From Peromyscus leucopus (Eukaryota; Chordata; Mammalia; Rodentia; Cricetidae), in NCBI RefSeq assembly GCF_004664715.2, contig NC_051068.1, positions 11,834,298-11,898,297 on the forward strand: 64,000 bases of DNA, in the 5' to 3' direction. Below, one piece after another: positions 1 through 10,670 of the stretch (position 1 is the first letter of the stretch; every line of letters begins with the position of its first letter). Under the pieces are notes generated by a model, which saw nothing but the letters and a program-made list of their open reading frames with translations, was not told where the DNA came from and did no database searches. Both the position numbers and the translations under genes were made by a program.

Positions 1-472
1 TTTTTAAGATGGAGTTTTAAGAAAAAGGGAAATGGTCATAGTGGTTGCATTAAAGGCAATTTTAGGAGGTATTTCATATCTGCTAGCAAAGAACTTATAT
101 TTACCAGACAGATACTGTGTGCATAAAAGTAATTAGCAAAAGGCCATCAGGCAGGGCTCTGTGATTACGAGGACCCTTAGCTTGATTAACACCTGGCCAC
201 TGCCATCTGAGAAGCAAATGATCTTGCAGCAAAGGATTCCTTCCACCTTGTCACTGTTCGCTGGCCTTTTCATTACACTGTCATTCAGGGCCGTCAGTGA
301 TGGGAGTTCTCAGATGGTTCGTCACTGACTGCAAAACTGGCCCAAGAATACATGTAGAGCAGAAAACAATGGCCTTTGACTTATACAACCTGAAAAGGAA
401 CCTAGAATCATAAATTAAGAGTTTTTGCTGGAAAAAAATCACTAAAAGCAAGTGAATAAGAAAAGCAAATTT
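1..472. other. unique sequence, no gene seen
   Basis: No repeat family, long open frame or splice-site pair stands out. Base composition is mildly AT-rich and CpG-poor, as in rodent intergenic or intronic DNA. Confidence 0.5.
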
Positions 473-482
473 AGATTAAATT

Positions 483-670
483 CTTTTTTTTTAATTTTTT
501 TTATTTATTCTATTTACAGTGTTCTGCCTGGATTGCCTGCACACCAGAAGAGGGCGCCAGATCTCATTACAGATGGTTGTGAGCCACCATGTGGTTGCTG
601 GGAATTGAACTAAGGACCTCTAGAAGAGCAGCCAGTGCTCTTAACCACTGAGCCACCTCTCCAGCCCCTC
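483..670 (-). mobile_element. B2 SINE with perfect target-site duplication
   Basis: The plus strand shows a reversed B2: a T-rich, AATAAA-complement tail at 483-510, then the body, ending in the complement of the tRNA-like head (reads 'gagccacctctccagcccc' near 651-668). B2 is a tRNA-derived SINE moved by L1 machinery. It is flanked by the perfect 10-bp direct repeat agattaaatt at 473-482 and 671-680, so both ends are visible. The small open frame reading out of it is not a gene. Confidence 0.93.
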
Positions 671-680
671 AGATTAAATT

Positions 681-1214
681 ATAAATTAAGTTCCTCTAAG
701 GCTTTAAAAGTTCAGCTAACTGTGTTTTTTGTTTGTTTGTCTTTGTGTTCGCTCTGCTGGCTTCTCTCGATTTCAGATGCCAGTACCTTTTCTCTCACTT
801 GCCAGAATTTAACCCCTGTACCTAGACCAGGAAAGAAGCTCACATTACCTCAGACTTCCACAAGGTGTCAGCCTTGGGTCAAAAAGATAAACCTCTCTCT
901 CCCTGGGAGCCGGTTTTCAGTTTTTAAAGTGGCGGTTTAAAGCTTCCATCTTGGTTTCCTGTGTGTTTGAATATATAGCAATGCAGTCTTCCTAGGTGTT
1001 AATTGCCTGGTAGCTGGGCCTCACAAGGAGCCTTTCGATCATGTGCACCTTGTACTGAACGACTTAAGAGGACAGTACCTAGCATGGGGATGGGTATCTC
1101 CAGCTCTAATCTCTTTCTCTTACGCTGTAAGGGTGAGAAACCCCATCCTTGTTTGCTGAGACTGTCTGGTTTTAGCACTGAAAGTCCAGAAATCATGTCA
1201 ATTCTTTAATCACA
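681..1214. other. unique sequence, no gene seen
   Basis: Between the B2 and the first LTR fragment there is no recognisable repeat. Short open frames on both strands overlap each other and show no domain. Confidence 0.45.
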
Positions 1215-1552
1215 GACCAATTCAGATGGTGACAAGATCTGGCAGGGGGACCTCGGCGCCCCTGTGAGGAGGTGTCTTGAGAAGGGAAGCCCCACCTTGG
1301 ATGTGGGTAGCACTGCTCAGTGACATGGGTCCCAGACTGAATGAAAGGACAAAGCTAGCTGAGCGACAGCATCTGCCCCTGCTTTCTGACCACAGATGCA
1401 ATATGACCTGGTGTGCCCCTGCCACATGCCCTCCCCACCAAGATGGGCTGTATCCTCAAACTATGAGCCAAAATAAACAAACCCTCCATTCCACTCCTTA
1501 CATTGCTTTTGTCAAGTATTTGTCTCATCACAGAAAGAAAAGAGTAACTCAC
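1215..1552 (+). mobile_element. ERVL/MaLR-class LTR, 3' portion
   Basis: The segment follows the consensus order I know for a common rodent ERVL-class LTR: 'ccaccttggatgtgggtagca', a 'gactgaatgaaaggac' block, 'cagatgcaatatgacc', 'ctatgagccaaaataaac' containing the AATAAA signal at 1472-1477, then 'atcacagaaagaaaagagtaac'. It is diverged and has no clear 5' end. The subfamily is not assigned. Confidence 0.7.
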
Positions 1553-1624
1553 GTAGGAAACCACCATTCTAAACATGTAATCTTGACTGTCTTCTAAACT
1601 CTCAGTGCCTGAGAAGGGAACTGT

Positions 1625-1980
1625 GGTAGCAAGAATGTAATTGGCCCCCAGAATCCCAGAATCCCAGAATCTCATAGGGAGTGGCACTATTAGGGGATGT
1701 GGCTTTGCTGGAGTGAGAATGGCCTTGTTGGAGGAAGTGTGTCACTGTGGGGGGGGCTTTGAGGTTTCCTATACTTAGGATACTGCCCAGTGTCTCAGTT
1801 GATTTCCTGTTGCCTACAAGCGTACTCAGCTATTTCTTCAGTATCATGCCTCCTGCAGGCTGCCATGCCCCCCTGCTGTGAGGGATTGAACCTCAACTGT
1901 AAGTGAGCCACCACAATTACATGTTTCTGTTGTAAGAGGTGCCATGGTCATGGTGTCTCTTCACAGCAATAGTAAGACAG
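1625..1980 (+). mobile_element. MaLR-class LTR, nearly full length
   Basis: Landmarks in order are 'ggcactattaggggatgtgg', 'ggccttgttggaggaagtgt', 'gggctttgaggtttcc', 'tgcctcctgcaggctgccat' and a closing 'ggtgtctcttcacagcaata'. These match the abundant rodent MaLR-type LTR (ORR1/MT relatives; subfamily uncertain). A small internal duplication is visible near 1650-1673, where 'cagaatccc' is repeated. The B1 at 2002 inserted just beyond its 3' end. Confidence 0.75.
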
Positions 1981-2001
1981 GAATGTAAGAAGAGCAGTCA
2001 T

Positions 2002-2212
2002 GCCGGGCGGTGGTGGCGCACGCCTTTAATCCCAGCACTCGGGAGGCAGAGGCAGGCGGATCTCTGTGAGTTTGAGGCCAGCCTGGACTACAAAACAAGT
2101 TCCAGGAAAGGTACAAAGCTACACAGAGAAACCCTGTTTCGAAAAAACAAAAAAAAAAAAAAAAAAAAAAAAAAAGAAGAAGAAGAAGGAGGAGGAGGAG
2201 GAGGAGGAGGAG
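2002..2212 (+). mobile_element. B1 SINE, cricetid type, with long A/GAA/GGA tail
   Basis: A full B1 (7SL-RNA-derived) starts at 'gccgggcggtggtggcgcac' and keeps its A and B box regions. It carries the 'caagttccaggaaaggtac' then 'aaagctacacagagaaaccc' segment seen in cricetid B1s. The tail is poly(A) to about 2175, then GAA units, then GGA units to about 2212. Direct repeats gagcagtcat (1992-2001) and gagtagtcat (2213-2222) match at 9 of 10 positions, so the purine repeat lies inside the insertion. Confidence 0.93.
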
Positions 2213-2222
2213 GAGTAGTCAT

Positions 2223-2613
2223 TAAACAAGGCTTAGCACCAGGAAATTACATTCTGACTGATAACATCCTTTGACCTCTAAGCATTCAGTACCCCGTAAC
2301 ATCCATTGCTTCCAGAACTGGAAGCTTGCCTCCTTCTTGCCAATCCTTTCCATGAGAAAGAGAACCCACACCTCTGAGCCTGAGACCCAATCCTGGCAAG
2401 ACTCCCAAATTCTATCTACCCTTGCTTTTCCCATATTGCTTGTTTCTACACCATCAACGCTCTAACTTGGCAGGGAGCTTCTGGGAATAGTTCTTAAGCA
2501 TCAGCAACCTTTCTGACAGATTGCACTCCATAAGCCCCAGTGGCTGTGAGAACACTTCTTTCAAAGAGACACAGCCGCTGATCAGGGCCCAGTCAGGAAA
2601 GCCTAAGCCTTAG

Positions 2614-2615
<2 letters not shown>
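2223..2615. other. unique sequence, no gene seen
   Basis: No repeat family is recognised. Overlapping short frames on both strands (64 and 70 codons) have no identifiable features. Confidence 0.45.

Positions 2616-2655
<40 letters not shown>
2616..2655. repeat. (GT)20 microsatellite
   Basis: Forty bases of uninterrupted GT dinucleotide. Length and purity suggest it is polymorphic. Confidence 0.97.
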
Positions 2656-2657
<2 letters not shown>

Positions 2658-4079
2658 TTGAAAATATACAATTAGGTTCAATTCCCCAGTATAGCATGAA
2701 TCTAGCCTTGAGTGTAATTTTGTTGATTTGGCCAATAATCCTTTTCAATCCAACTGTATCTAATATCCTCTGGAATTAACAGTCATCTTCCAAACAAGCA
2801 TTTAATGGCTGTCATGTTCGACTACACTTTGACGTGTATATCTTCATCTTTGTAAATAATTGCATTCTGCTACTTTATAAAAGCCAGACACAGGATTCAA
2901 CCCGGCTTTATCTTGTGGTTGTCTTTCTTCACAACGAGAAAAGGAAAGCATGATTAGCAATGCTTCTGTCATAGTTTATCCATTTCGCGTATGTTTGTGT
3001 TTATATTCAGTCATACTAAAATACATGTATATATTTCCTCACTTAGGAAATCCTGTCAATGCTTTCTGGCTATACATTATCTACAACTCAAAAACTCTCA
3101 ACCAAGTCTTTATAATTGAAAATAGTGTGCGTAATTTCTATCCACTAAGAAACACTTAGGGTTTATGTTTCCTTTGCACTATACATCATTTCTCATCTAA
3201 CTTTTAGACTCCGCCATTTAAAGTAGAATCAATATCTAGAGAGTAGAATTTTTGCCCTTGTCCTCCTAATTTAAAATGTCACTCTTAACAGCTTTATAAA
3301 TGATCGATTTTTCAGAGAGAACCAGTTGGCCAATTTTTCAGTACACCTCTCTATGAAGTTCAAGTCCAACTTCTCCTGTGGTTTGGCTGAACTGTCATGT
3401 CAAAGTGGTAAACATCGTTCTCCCCATCCTCGTCTAATACCCAATCCCGCCTGGGAGAGGGACACAAGGTGGCTCCCCGAAAGCATTGTGTCATCTACTC
3501 TCAACCCCCTGTGGCATACCGGCTCATCCCAAGCATTGCATCATCCATTGTCACCCATACTGGCTGACCATAGAGTTCCAGTCCGAGAAAGCACAGACTC
3601 CACTTAAAGGAGTGTCTAGTAGTTAAGCTGCTTTTGCATCTGGCTTTTTGATCCACATGCTGTGACTACACTGAAAGTCTCAGACACACAAAATATCACA
3701 ACAGATGATCACTCTACTAACTTCCAAGCTTCAAGTTTTGTGACTGAATGCTTTAAATCACTTGGAATGGAACTATATAATCCATATGGTGGTGAAGCCC
3801 AGTAGTCTTGATTTTGAGTGAGTGATAGAGATTCATGGTGAGGATGGAGATGAGGAGTTTGAGGGTGGACAGACAGCAATCTCCAAGGTATTTCCTTCCA
3901 CATATTCCAACTGTCAGTGCTACTGGCAATTGGCAATAATCTGTCCAGAACACCAGAGGCAATAGAAAGTACACAATGAGGATGTAGTCTTACTCATAAT
4001 CCATCAATCAACCAGGTATAGATCCATTGGCTATTTTAAAGGTGAGTATATGGTCACACCATGGCCTGAACCTGAAATC
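2656..4079. other. unique AT-rich sequence, no gene seen
   Basis: About 1.4 kb without a repeat I recognise. Frames at 2950-3159 (+), 3326-3607 (+) and 3709-3974 (-) are under 95 codons and show no domain, signal peptide or splice context. Confidence 0.45.
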
Positions 4080-4435
4080 TTCCTCATGGCTCCTGTTTTC
4101 AGTACTTGGTCTACAGTTCATGACATTACTTCAAAGGCTATGGAGCTTTTGGGAGGTGGAGTCTAACTGGTAAAAATAGGCTGCTGAGGGAGGGCCTTTG
4201 AAGGTCACACCCAATCTAGTCCAGGGCTTCTAGCTCTCTGTCCTCTCTCTTCTCTGTCTGCTACCATGTGAAGCAGATGGCACCTCATGTTCCCTCTACC
4301 ACAAACTCCACCATGCCTTCCTCACTGTGATAGACAAATCCCTGGAAACACTGAGTTAAAATAAATCTTTCTTCCTTTAGATTGTTTCTGCTAGATGTTT
4401 TGTCATAGCAACAAGAAAAGAAACAAATACAGCAT
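4080..4435 (+). mobile_element. MaLR-class LTR
   Basis: Reads 'gggaggtggagtctaactgg', 'gggcctttgaaggtcacacc', a C/T-rich 'ctctctgtcctctctcttctc' zone, AATAAA at 4360-4365, then 'gttttgtcatagcaacaaga' and 'aaagaaacaaatacag'. This is the usual 3' layout of a rodent MaLR LTR in the plus orientation. Divergence is high, so it is an old copy. Confidence 0.72.
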
Positions 4436-4840
4436 TGTGTCGATGCACATTGTTCTTCTTGAGAGTGTCTGTTCTTAAAGTACTCCTGGAAGTGAAGGCT
4501 CATGGTGCAGGAAATCTTAGACCCTGAGGGTGTCAGAGATAAGGACACAGTAATCATCTCGTCTACCTCTTTCATTTCACAGACTAGAGAACAGTGAAAA
4601 TTGTGGAGTGCAGTTTTATCTAGATAGGCCTTAACCTCTTCAGAAGTATTTCATAAATATGAATATTCATTATCATAAAGAAGAAGAGTAGTAAATTATA
4701 GGTTTCATATGTGATCATCCTCATTAAAAAATACTCATTGTTCTTTAGCTCTGAATTATTGGACCAGTTGCAATTAACTAAAGTAATAGTTAAGTTTTAG
4801 TTTAACCCAAAAAGAGCAACGAGAGCCAAGCTACAAGAGT

Positions 4841-4842
<2 letters not shown>

Positions 4843-4889
<47 letters not shown>
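4843..4889. repeat. (AC)n microsatellite, about 47 bp
   Basis: Uninterrupted AC dinucleotides lie immediately upstream of unique sequence and about 60 bp before a minus-strand LTR. Confidence 0.97.
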
Positions 4890-4897
<8 letters not shown>

Positions 4898-4952
4898 GGA
4901 AAGCTTCATCCCATCTACCATGGTATTTTATTCTATTATGAATTATGCCTGT

Positions 4953-5327
4953 TGTATTAGTTATTGTTTCACTGCTCCAGTAAAGCACTCTGACAAAAAC
5001 AGCTAACAGGACAAAGAGTTTGTAACTCAGGTTTGCACTCCCAGAGTGGTACAGACCATCAGGGTGGTGAAGAGAAGGCAACACTCGGGGAAGGTACGGT
5101 AGCAGGAGAAGAAGGCTTGATGGGCACATTGTGTTCACACTCAGTAACCAGAAAGCAAGTGGACCAGGCTATGGAGAACCGCCCCTAGTTACTCACTTCT
5201 TCCAGTAAAGTCTCCACTTCCTGAAGATTCTACAGCATTCCTTAACAAAACAACTGGGTGGAGGAGGGCGTCACAAGGGTTCAAATACCTGAGCCTATGG
5301 AGGACATTTTACATGCAAACCATGATA
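4953..5327 (-). mobile_element. MaLR-class LTR, minus orientation
   Basis: Starts 'tgtattagttattgtttcac' and runs through 'cactcccagagtggtacaga', 'ggcttgatgggcacattgtg', 'tcaaatacctgagcctatgg' and 'aggacattttacatgcaaac'. This is the reverse complement of the same LTR group as 11180-11542 and 22528-22903. The lower boundary is clear; the upper one is approximate. Confidence 0.75.
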
Positions 5328-6150
5328 CTTTGAGCCTTGGTTACTTCTGTGACCTCTATCAGAACACTGTTTGAAGTGTCTCTCATTAGCATCTTAAAAC
5401 TCAATAGAAGCATCCATCTCTAGAGGACATGGAAATTTCCTGAGAGTCAGAAAACACTGTGCAATTTCAGACTGGTTCATTAATATCATTATTTTATCAT
5501 TAAGGAGAGAGACTCGGGCAATTTAAGATGTTTGTATATAAAAATACTTTCTTAACTGTCCCCTTGACACTGACTGTGGAGGCACTGATTCATGGGTTCA
5601 GAATTACCATCAACATCTAAAGGCACTTCGACCTCCTGAAATTGCTCCTCTCAAGTGCTGGCACCCTGCCTGGGATTTCTCTCCTGAACTATAATAATTC
5701 TGTTCCATAATCCAGAAATTTAGTTACTTCTATGTCTTCATCAGTCTGAAGCATCCATGTCTAATATAAGTATTTACTAGGAAAATATGTTGAGATCCTG
5801 AGGAATGATGCAAGGATCAGCAGTACCAGGGCATTGGAGTTAGTCACCACCACAGAGAAACAGCCACATGTTGGATAAGGTACAACATGGAGCAAGGGCA
5901 TGGTGGTAAGCTAGACCTATAGACAGCCTTAACCAGTTTTGTATATGAACTATTCCAAGTCAAAAGAGCATCTCTAAGGACAATATCAGAGTTGTTAGCT
6001 TTCCAAGAAAATATAAATATTGGAAACAGATAGCCTTACTTCTATCTAGAGTCCTTAAGGTTGATGATGGAAGGGTGAGTCCACTCAAGAATAGCTAAAA
6101 GCTTGATTCCACGGAGCCCACAATTGAAACATAGAAATTCTTCATCTTGG
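5328..6150. other. unique sequence, no gene seen
   Basis: No recognisable repeat or frame above 60 codons. Confidence 0.45.
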
Positions 6151-6245
6151 GTCCCTTTATTCATTCTCTCATTCACTAGTCCACATTTACTGAGCACCTA
6201 CGCTCTAAGCCAACAGCTTTAATTCAAAGGCAGAGCTATACTCCT
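6150..6245 (-). mobile_element. L2-like LINE fragment
   Basis: 'ttcattctctcattcactag' followed by 'cacatttactgagcacctac' resembles the antisense of the ancient L2 3' end ('...atttattgagcacctac...'). Short and degenerate. Confidence 0.4.
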
Positions 6246-6309
6246 TCTCCATCAGTCAGGGTAGTCAACAGTGAGCAACACTGCTGTGCTTTGGTCTAGA
6301 TCCCCAGCA

Positions 6310-6537
6310 AATGATTTTCTTGAGACTGCAGTTGAGGGGGGGGGGTCTCATGTAGTCTAAACTGGCCTTAAACTCAATATATAACCAAGGATGATCTTGA
6401 ACTTCTGATCCTCTTGTCTCTGCCTCCAGAGTGATGATATTATAGACAGGCACTACCATAGCTGATTTATGAGTTCTTGAAGATTAAACCCATAGCCTCA
6501 TATCTGCTAGGAAAGACTGAGCTATATCCCAGCCCCC
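6310..6537 (-). mobile_element. B4-like SINE (B1 plus ID fusion)
   Basis: A B1-like half ('gtctcatgtagtctaaactg', 'aaccaaggatgatcttgaac', 'cttctgatcctcttgtctct') is followed by an ID-like half ('ctgctaggaaagactgagct' then 'atatcccagccc'). This is the layout of a reversed B4. A run of ten G at about 6337-6346 interrupts the B1 half. Confidence 0.68.
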
Positions 6538-6540
6538 TTA

Positions 6541-6984
6541 GGCATTCCTGTACTTAGTGAATAGATATTAAAATATCTGCTCATCTCCTCAGATATTAAT
6601 AACTTATATTTCACATGATTCCTTCAATAATATCTAGCCTTAACTAAAATGACCCACCCTATACATAGGACATAAAGGTGTCCTACATTTTTTGACATTC
6701 CATTTCACATCTTACAGGAATTTAACTCCACCACCAACACACACAGCTATTCCCTCATGGTTGTCTTGTGAGACACCCTTTTAAAGGCATTCCCACCTTC
6801 CTGAATCATGCAGGTACTGTCATGAAGAGCTATGGTCTATCCAACACTTACCAAACACCAAAACATCAGATGGGTTCTGTGGCATCAGGAATACAGACAG
6901 TTCTGAGCCAAATTCCAACTTCTCTATGTAAATAAGGTGCAAGATCAAGGAAAACATTATTTTTTTTATTGAGTTTTTACTATA
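6541..6984. other. unique sequence, no gene seen
   Basis: No repeat family recognised up to the short T-run at about 6959-6967 that precedes an LTR. Confidence 0.45.
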
Positions 6985-7185
6985 TGCTGCTGTGGAATAA
7001 TGCTTTTGTACACTGGTTTAATAAAACACTGGCCAGTAACAAGGCAGGAAGTATAGGCGGGATAAGCAGACAAGGAGAATTCTGGGAAGAGAAAGGCTGA
7101 GTCAGGAGTTGCCAGCCAGACACAAATTTTGTAAGTTGCTATGGGATTTTGGTGCTGGGAGAGCACAGGAAAACTTCTGACTACA
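6985..7185 (+). mobile_element. ERVK-type LTR, internally deleted copy
   Basis: Shares long blocks with the solo LTR at 29428-29807: 'ggcaggaagtataggcggga', 'gacaaggagaattctgggaa', 'ggctgagtcaggagt' and the closing 'caggaaaacttctgactaca'. It is about 200 bp against 380 bp; the part after 'ccagccagacac' is missing. It begins TGCTG and ends ACA. No convincing flanking duplication is seen, so this copy may be older or rearranged. Confidence 0.75.
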
Positions 7186-7199
7186 TGCAGGTACTGTGT

Positions 7200-7372
7200 G
7201 CTAAGTATTTAACAGATACTATTTCACCCTCCTCAAAATGCAGGAGAGACTGCTATCACCTCCATGTTAATTCTAAAGCAATTGAAGCTGAAGATGCTCA
7301 CCCAAGGCCACAGCTGTAACTGGTGAGCCTGAACTATAGCTGAAGCAGGTTGATGGCAAAATCCTGGTTGAG
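7200..7372 (-). mobile_element. MIR-like ancient SINE
   Basis: 'ctatttcaccctcctcaaaa', 'gctcacccaaggccacagct' and 'gtaactggtgagcctgaact' follow the reversed MIR core ('cccaaggtcacacagctagt...'). Divergence is high, as expected for a mammal-wide fossil. Confidence 0.5.
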
Positions 7373-7519
7373 AGGACACAGAGAGACCAAAACTGTGTAG
7401 CATGACTGAACTTACTTCTTCACATTCCATTTGAAGAGAGAATTCTCCTTAGACTTCAGTGAACATCAGGTGTCTTGGGAACTGCACGTTAGCCATACAA
7501 TTTTATCCTTATTTTATTT

Positions 7520-7640
7520 TTAATATTTTTTTTGAGAAAGGCTTTCATTCTATAGCCAAGACTGACTTGGAACTTGAAGCAATCCGCTGTATCAGTCTCC
7601 TCAGTGCTGGGATTACAGGCATGGACAATCAACCATGCCT
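7520..7640 (-). mobile_element. old B1 SINE
   Basis: T-rich tail complement, then 'gagaaaggctttcattctat', 'cagtgctgggattacaggca' and 'accatgcctggttttgc'. This is a reversed, heavily mutated B1. Confidence 0.72.
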
Positions 7641-8986
7641 GGTTTTGCTCTTTTCATTGAACCTGAACTTTTTGGAGAATCTGCTTCCAAGCTCTGCTGT
7701 GTCTGCTGAGTTGGGGTGCACTCACCATGTTTATCTCTGCTATGGACATAGAGGAGTGAGGAGTTCTGAGAACCAGTAGAACTACAGAACACAGGCGCTC
7801 TCAAGTTTCCCAGTCTTTGGTTTAAGGAGGTTAGCCCACTGCTTCATCCAGGAATGGCGAGTCACACCTGAAGAGCAGTTTGTTCTGCATCACAGACATA
7901 GGACGCCTCACTTGCTAATTAGAAAGCGGTTCAGAAAGCGGTTCAGAATGCCTTTCATGCAGACTCGTAAAGAGGCTCCTGTTCCCTGAAGCCTGCACTA
8001 AAATGGAGCACCGAGCCAATAATCTATAACCCCTAGAAATAAGCCTTGCAGACACATGGAAGTGTGTCTGGCTGAGGCTGGATAGCAGACAGCCACAGGC
8101 CCCATGGTGTTGATGGTTACAATATGAAGTTCCCTGTCTGTCATCAGAAATCAGTGTTTGTGATGATGGCAGACTCCTCCCTCAGTTTTCACTTTCCTCT
8201 CCAGGAGACTGCTCATTTATATCCACGGAGAGTGCTCCTTACAGGACGGATGGACCATCACACGTTTAAAGAGGGACCAAAGAGGCAATTGCAAGAATTC
8301 CGGGGAAAAACACTGACAGCTGAATCATCCCCACTAATAGCCCAAATTTATATCCCTCGGTGTCACAAACTGAATTATCTCTATAAAAATTAGTTTAGAA
8401 AAACAACTTTTCACTTACAGCTGCGTGGTGAAAAGACACACCATATCCATGCGGTCAGGATTTTATTTCCAATCTAATGTGCCAATGGCAGTTTCCAATA
8501 AGAAAAGCAATTTGCTGGTCTAGCCAATTACAGTTTGTCCTTGGCTGAAGATGACAGGAAGTCTGAGCCTCTGGTTCACTGCAAACATCAGAGAGATATC
8601 CCTAATACTCTCTGTGAAGTTAAGCATTAAGGAGGTGATTAAAATTCAGCTTAACTTTGCTCCCGAATCAAAGGAAAGACATTGCCGTCTGATAGCAGGA
8701 GAGGATTTTCCGAACTGTCCAAAGGAGCAAAGGCATGCATTTCAAGTCCACACTGTGTGGAAAACACCAAACCTGAGTGCCTCCAGTCATGACCTTACCA
8801 AGGTGGCTCTCTTCCACATGTGTAGAGGCTCCCAGTGGGGCCCATGCTACTGTACACAATTTCTTAAAGCGTGTAGCCTTTGCTTCATTTGATACTTCAG
8901 TTACCCAAAGGTGACTCTAGCTGTGATTGAGAGGTCTAGAGGGGTGGCTGTCACTGGTTTCCTATGTCAAGATCGGAAGATTATTT

Positions 8987-8988
<2 letters not shown>
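7641..8988. other. unique sequence, no gene seen
   Basis: About 1.3 kb with no recognised repeat. A 12-bp unit (agaaagcggttc) is directly duplicated at about 7921-7944. Frames at 8124-8393 and 8551-8892 (+) reach 113 codons but show no motif, conserved domain or splice context. Confidence 0.45.

Positions 8989-9026
<38 letters not shown>
8989..9026. repeat. poly(T) tract, about 38 bp
   Basis: Thirty-eight consecutive T. No SINE body can be recognised on either side, so its origin (retroposon tail or simple slippage) is unclear. Confidence 0.95.
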
Positions 9027-9029
<3 letters not shown>

Positions 9030-9364
9030 TAGACTGCTATATTAGGATATGTCAGAGAGCTGATTTCTGAAGATGCTGTGTCAGGATCAGGTAGGAAGGC
9101 AGGTTGGGAATATTTGCTGTGTTAATAAGCTTTTAAAGATAAATAAACTAATGACACCTGAGTAATTACCCACTTTTGATGTTGAAATAACGTGATTATA
9201 CCAATGCAACACTGAATTACTAGCGTGAGGAAATGGGAAATTTGAATTGGTAATGAAAGGCATTTACTATATGCTAGCCTTAAATGGATGAATATAAAAC
9301 TAAGCATAAATTGTCTCCTGTCACTCAAGCATTAAATAGAAGTCACAGGGAAAGATGAGATTTG

Positions 9365-9480
9365 GCCCTTCGTGTGTTAATTCAACAAACCTTCATTGAT
9401 TGTCCACTCTGTGTCAGGTTCTGCTGTGCCAAAAGCACAGAGTAAAACTTCCTTCTGCTTCAAAACACTTAGAGAAGAGC
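9365..9480 (-). mobile_element. L2 LINE 3'-end fragment
   Basis: 'ttaattcaacaaaccttcat' then 'tgattgtccactctgtgtca' and 'ggttctgctgtgcc' match the antisense layout of the L2 3' terminus. Ancient and diverged. Confidence 0.6.
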
Positions 9481-9489
9481 ATGTCGCCC

Positions 9490-9700
9490 TTCCCTGCCAC
9501 TGTGCTTTCCTTCTGCTGAAGTCACACTCTCCATGAGCACCTAGCCGCACTCTATGCTAACGCCCACAGGAACGTGCTCTCTTCCATCCCTCACCAGGGT
9601 AATTCCTGTTCATCACTCAGACTTGAGCTCTGCACCTTGGCACATTGCACTTTCTCAACAACAGTTAATGAACTGATGGATGAATGGTTATGTGAACAAG
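9490..9700 (+). mobile_element. possible L2 fragment
   Basis: C/T-rich 'cttccctgccactgtgcttt' leading to 'ttaatgaactgatggatgaa' resembles a sense L2 3' end. Weak and not certain. Confidence 0.3.
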
Positions 9701-9817
9701 ATGGTAATACAGGAAAAGTAGTTCTGTAAGGTCACATAAAAACTGAACCGTAGTAGACCATCAAGACCAGATTCACAAACCCATGGAGTAGCTGGTGTTT
9801 GAAATTCATTTGGCTGC

Positions 9818-9886
9818 AGTGCTGTGGGTGGAAGTCGGGACTTTGCTAGGCAAGTGCACTACCCCTGAGCTGAATCTACACACCAG
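9818..9886 (-). mobile_element. ID-like SINE fragment
   Basis: 'tttgctaggcaagtgcacta' and 'cccctgagctgaatctacac' resemble the reversed tRNA-like head of ID/B4 ('ctaggcaagcgctctaccactgag...'). Confidence 0.5.
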
Positions 9887-9894
9887 TGCCCTGG

Positions 9895-10262
9895 TTTCCT
9901 TCCTGCTGCTTTAACAAAACACTTTGGGGGAAAAAAACTTACGGGAGAGTGGATTTATTTGGCTTACAGTTCAATGCAGGAACTCCAAGCAGCTAGTGAC
10001 ACCCACAATTAAGAGCGGAGAAAGAGATGAATGGTACATATTTGTTTGCTTGTTTGTGCTCAGCTCAGCGACTCTATTCTCACGTGGTGTGGGTCTGTGC
10101 ATGTGGTACCATCCACAGCCCGCAGAGGGCTGGGTCTTCTAACAATTAACATAAATAAGACAATCCCCACGGATAGGCCCACAGGCCAAACCAATTTAGA
10201 GAATTCTTCATGAGCTGTTCTTTGCGGGTGACTCTGGGTTGTGTCAAGGTGACAATTAAAGC
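9895..10262 (-). mobile_element. ERVL-class LTR, minus orientation
   Basis: 'ttcctgctgctttaacaaaa', 'ggatttatttggcttacagt', 'caattaacataaataagaca' and the terminal 'gggttgtgtcaaggtgacaa' correspond to the reverse of a common rodent ERVL-type LTR ('...cttgtgtcaagttgacat...'). Both ends are approximate. Confidence 0.65.
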
Positions 10263-10360
10263 TTATCATTGTAGGTATAAAATTTTTAAAATGGTACTTG
10301 ACAAATAGCAAGCTCAGACTGGCTGAAAACTTGAGTGTATTGATGATAGTGCGATATGGA

Positions 10361-10510
10361 AGATGTTAAATTGTCTGTTGAAAGTCTTAAACAGCATGAT
10401 TTGATGTGCTGATGTTTGTTCCCAGGTGGTAAAAAGGTATTAAAGCTCTATAGGAATCATAGCAGCTGAAACTCAGAAGTGAACTAAGAAAATTAAAAAG
10501 TAACTCCTGT
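10361..10510. other. unique sequence before CpG cluster
   Basis: No repeat recognised. It leads into the CpG-dense segment starting near 10511. Confidence 0.4.
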
Positions 10511-10670
10511 TCAAAGAACGCAGGGAGGGACGGTGGCGGAGACAGAGAGGGCGCAGCAGCTCCACTGAGCACGCGTTCCGCCTGCACACAAGAGGGCACA
10601 CACTGGCGAAGCCTCTGCCAGGGCCCCAGCAGGCGGCTGCTGTTTACCTGGACAGGAATGCAGTACGCCC
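10511..10670. promoter_or_regulatory. small CpG cluster
   Basis: Ten CpG dinucleotides occur between 10519 and 10667, against roughly one per several hundred bases in the flanks. It is too short for a classical CpG island. The cluster may mark a small promoter, an unmethylated regulatory element or simply young DNA. It abuts the candidate exon at 10648-10771. Confidence 0.35.
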
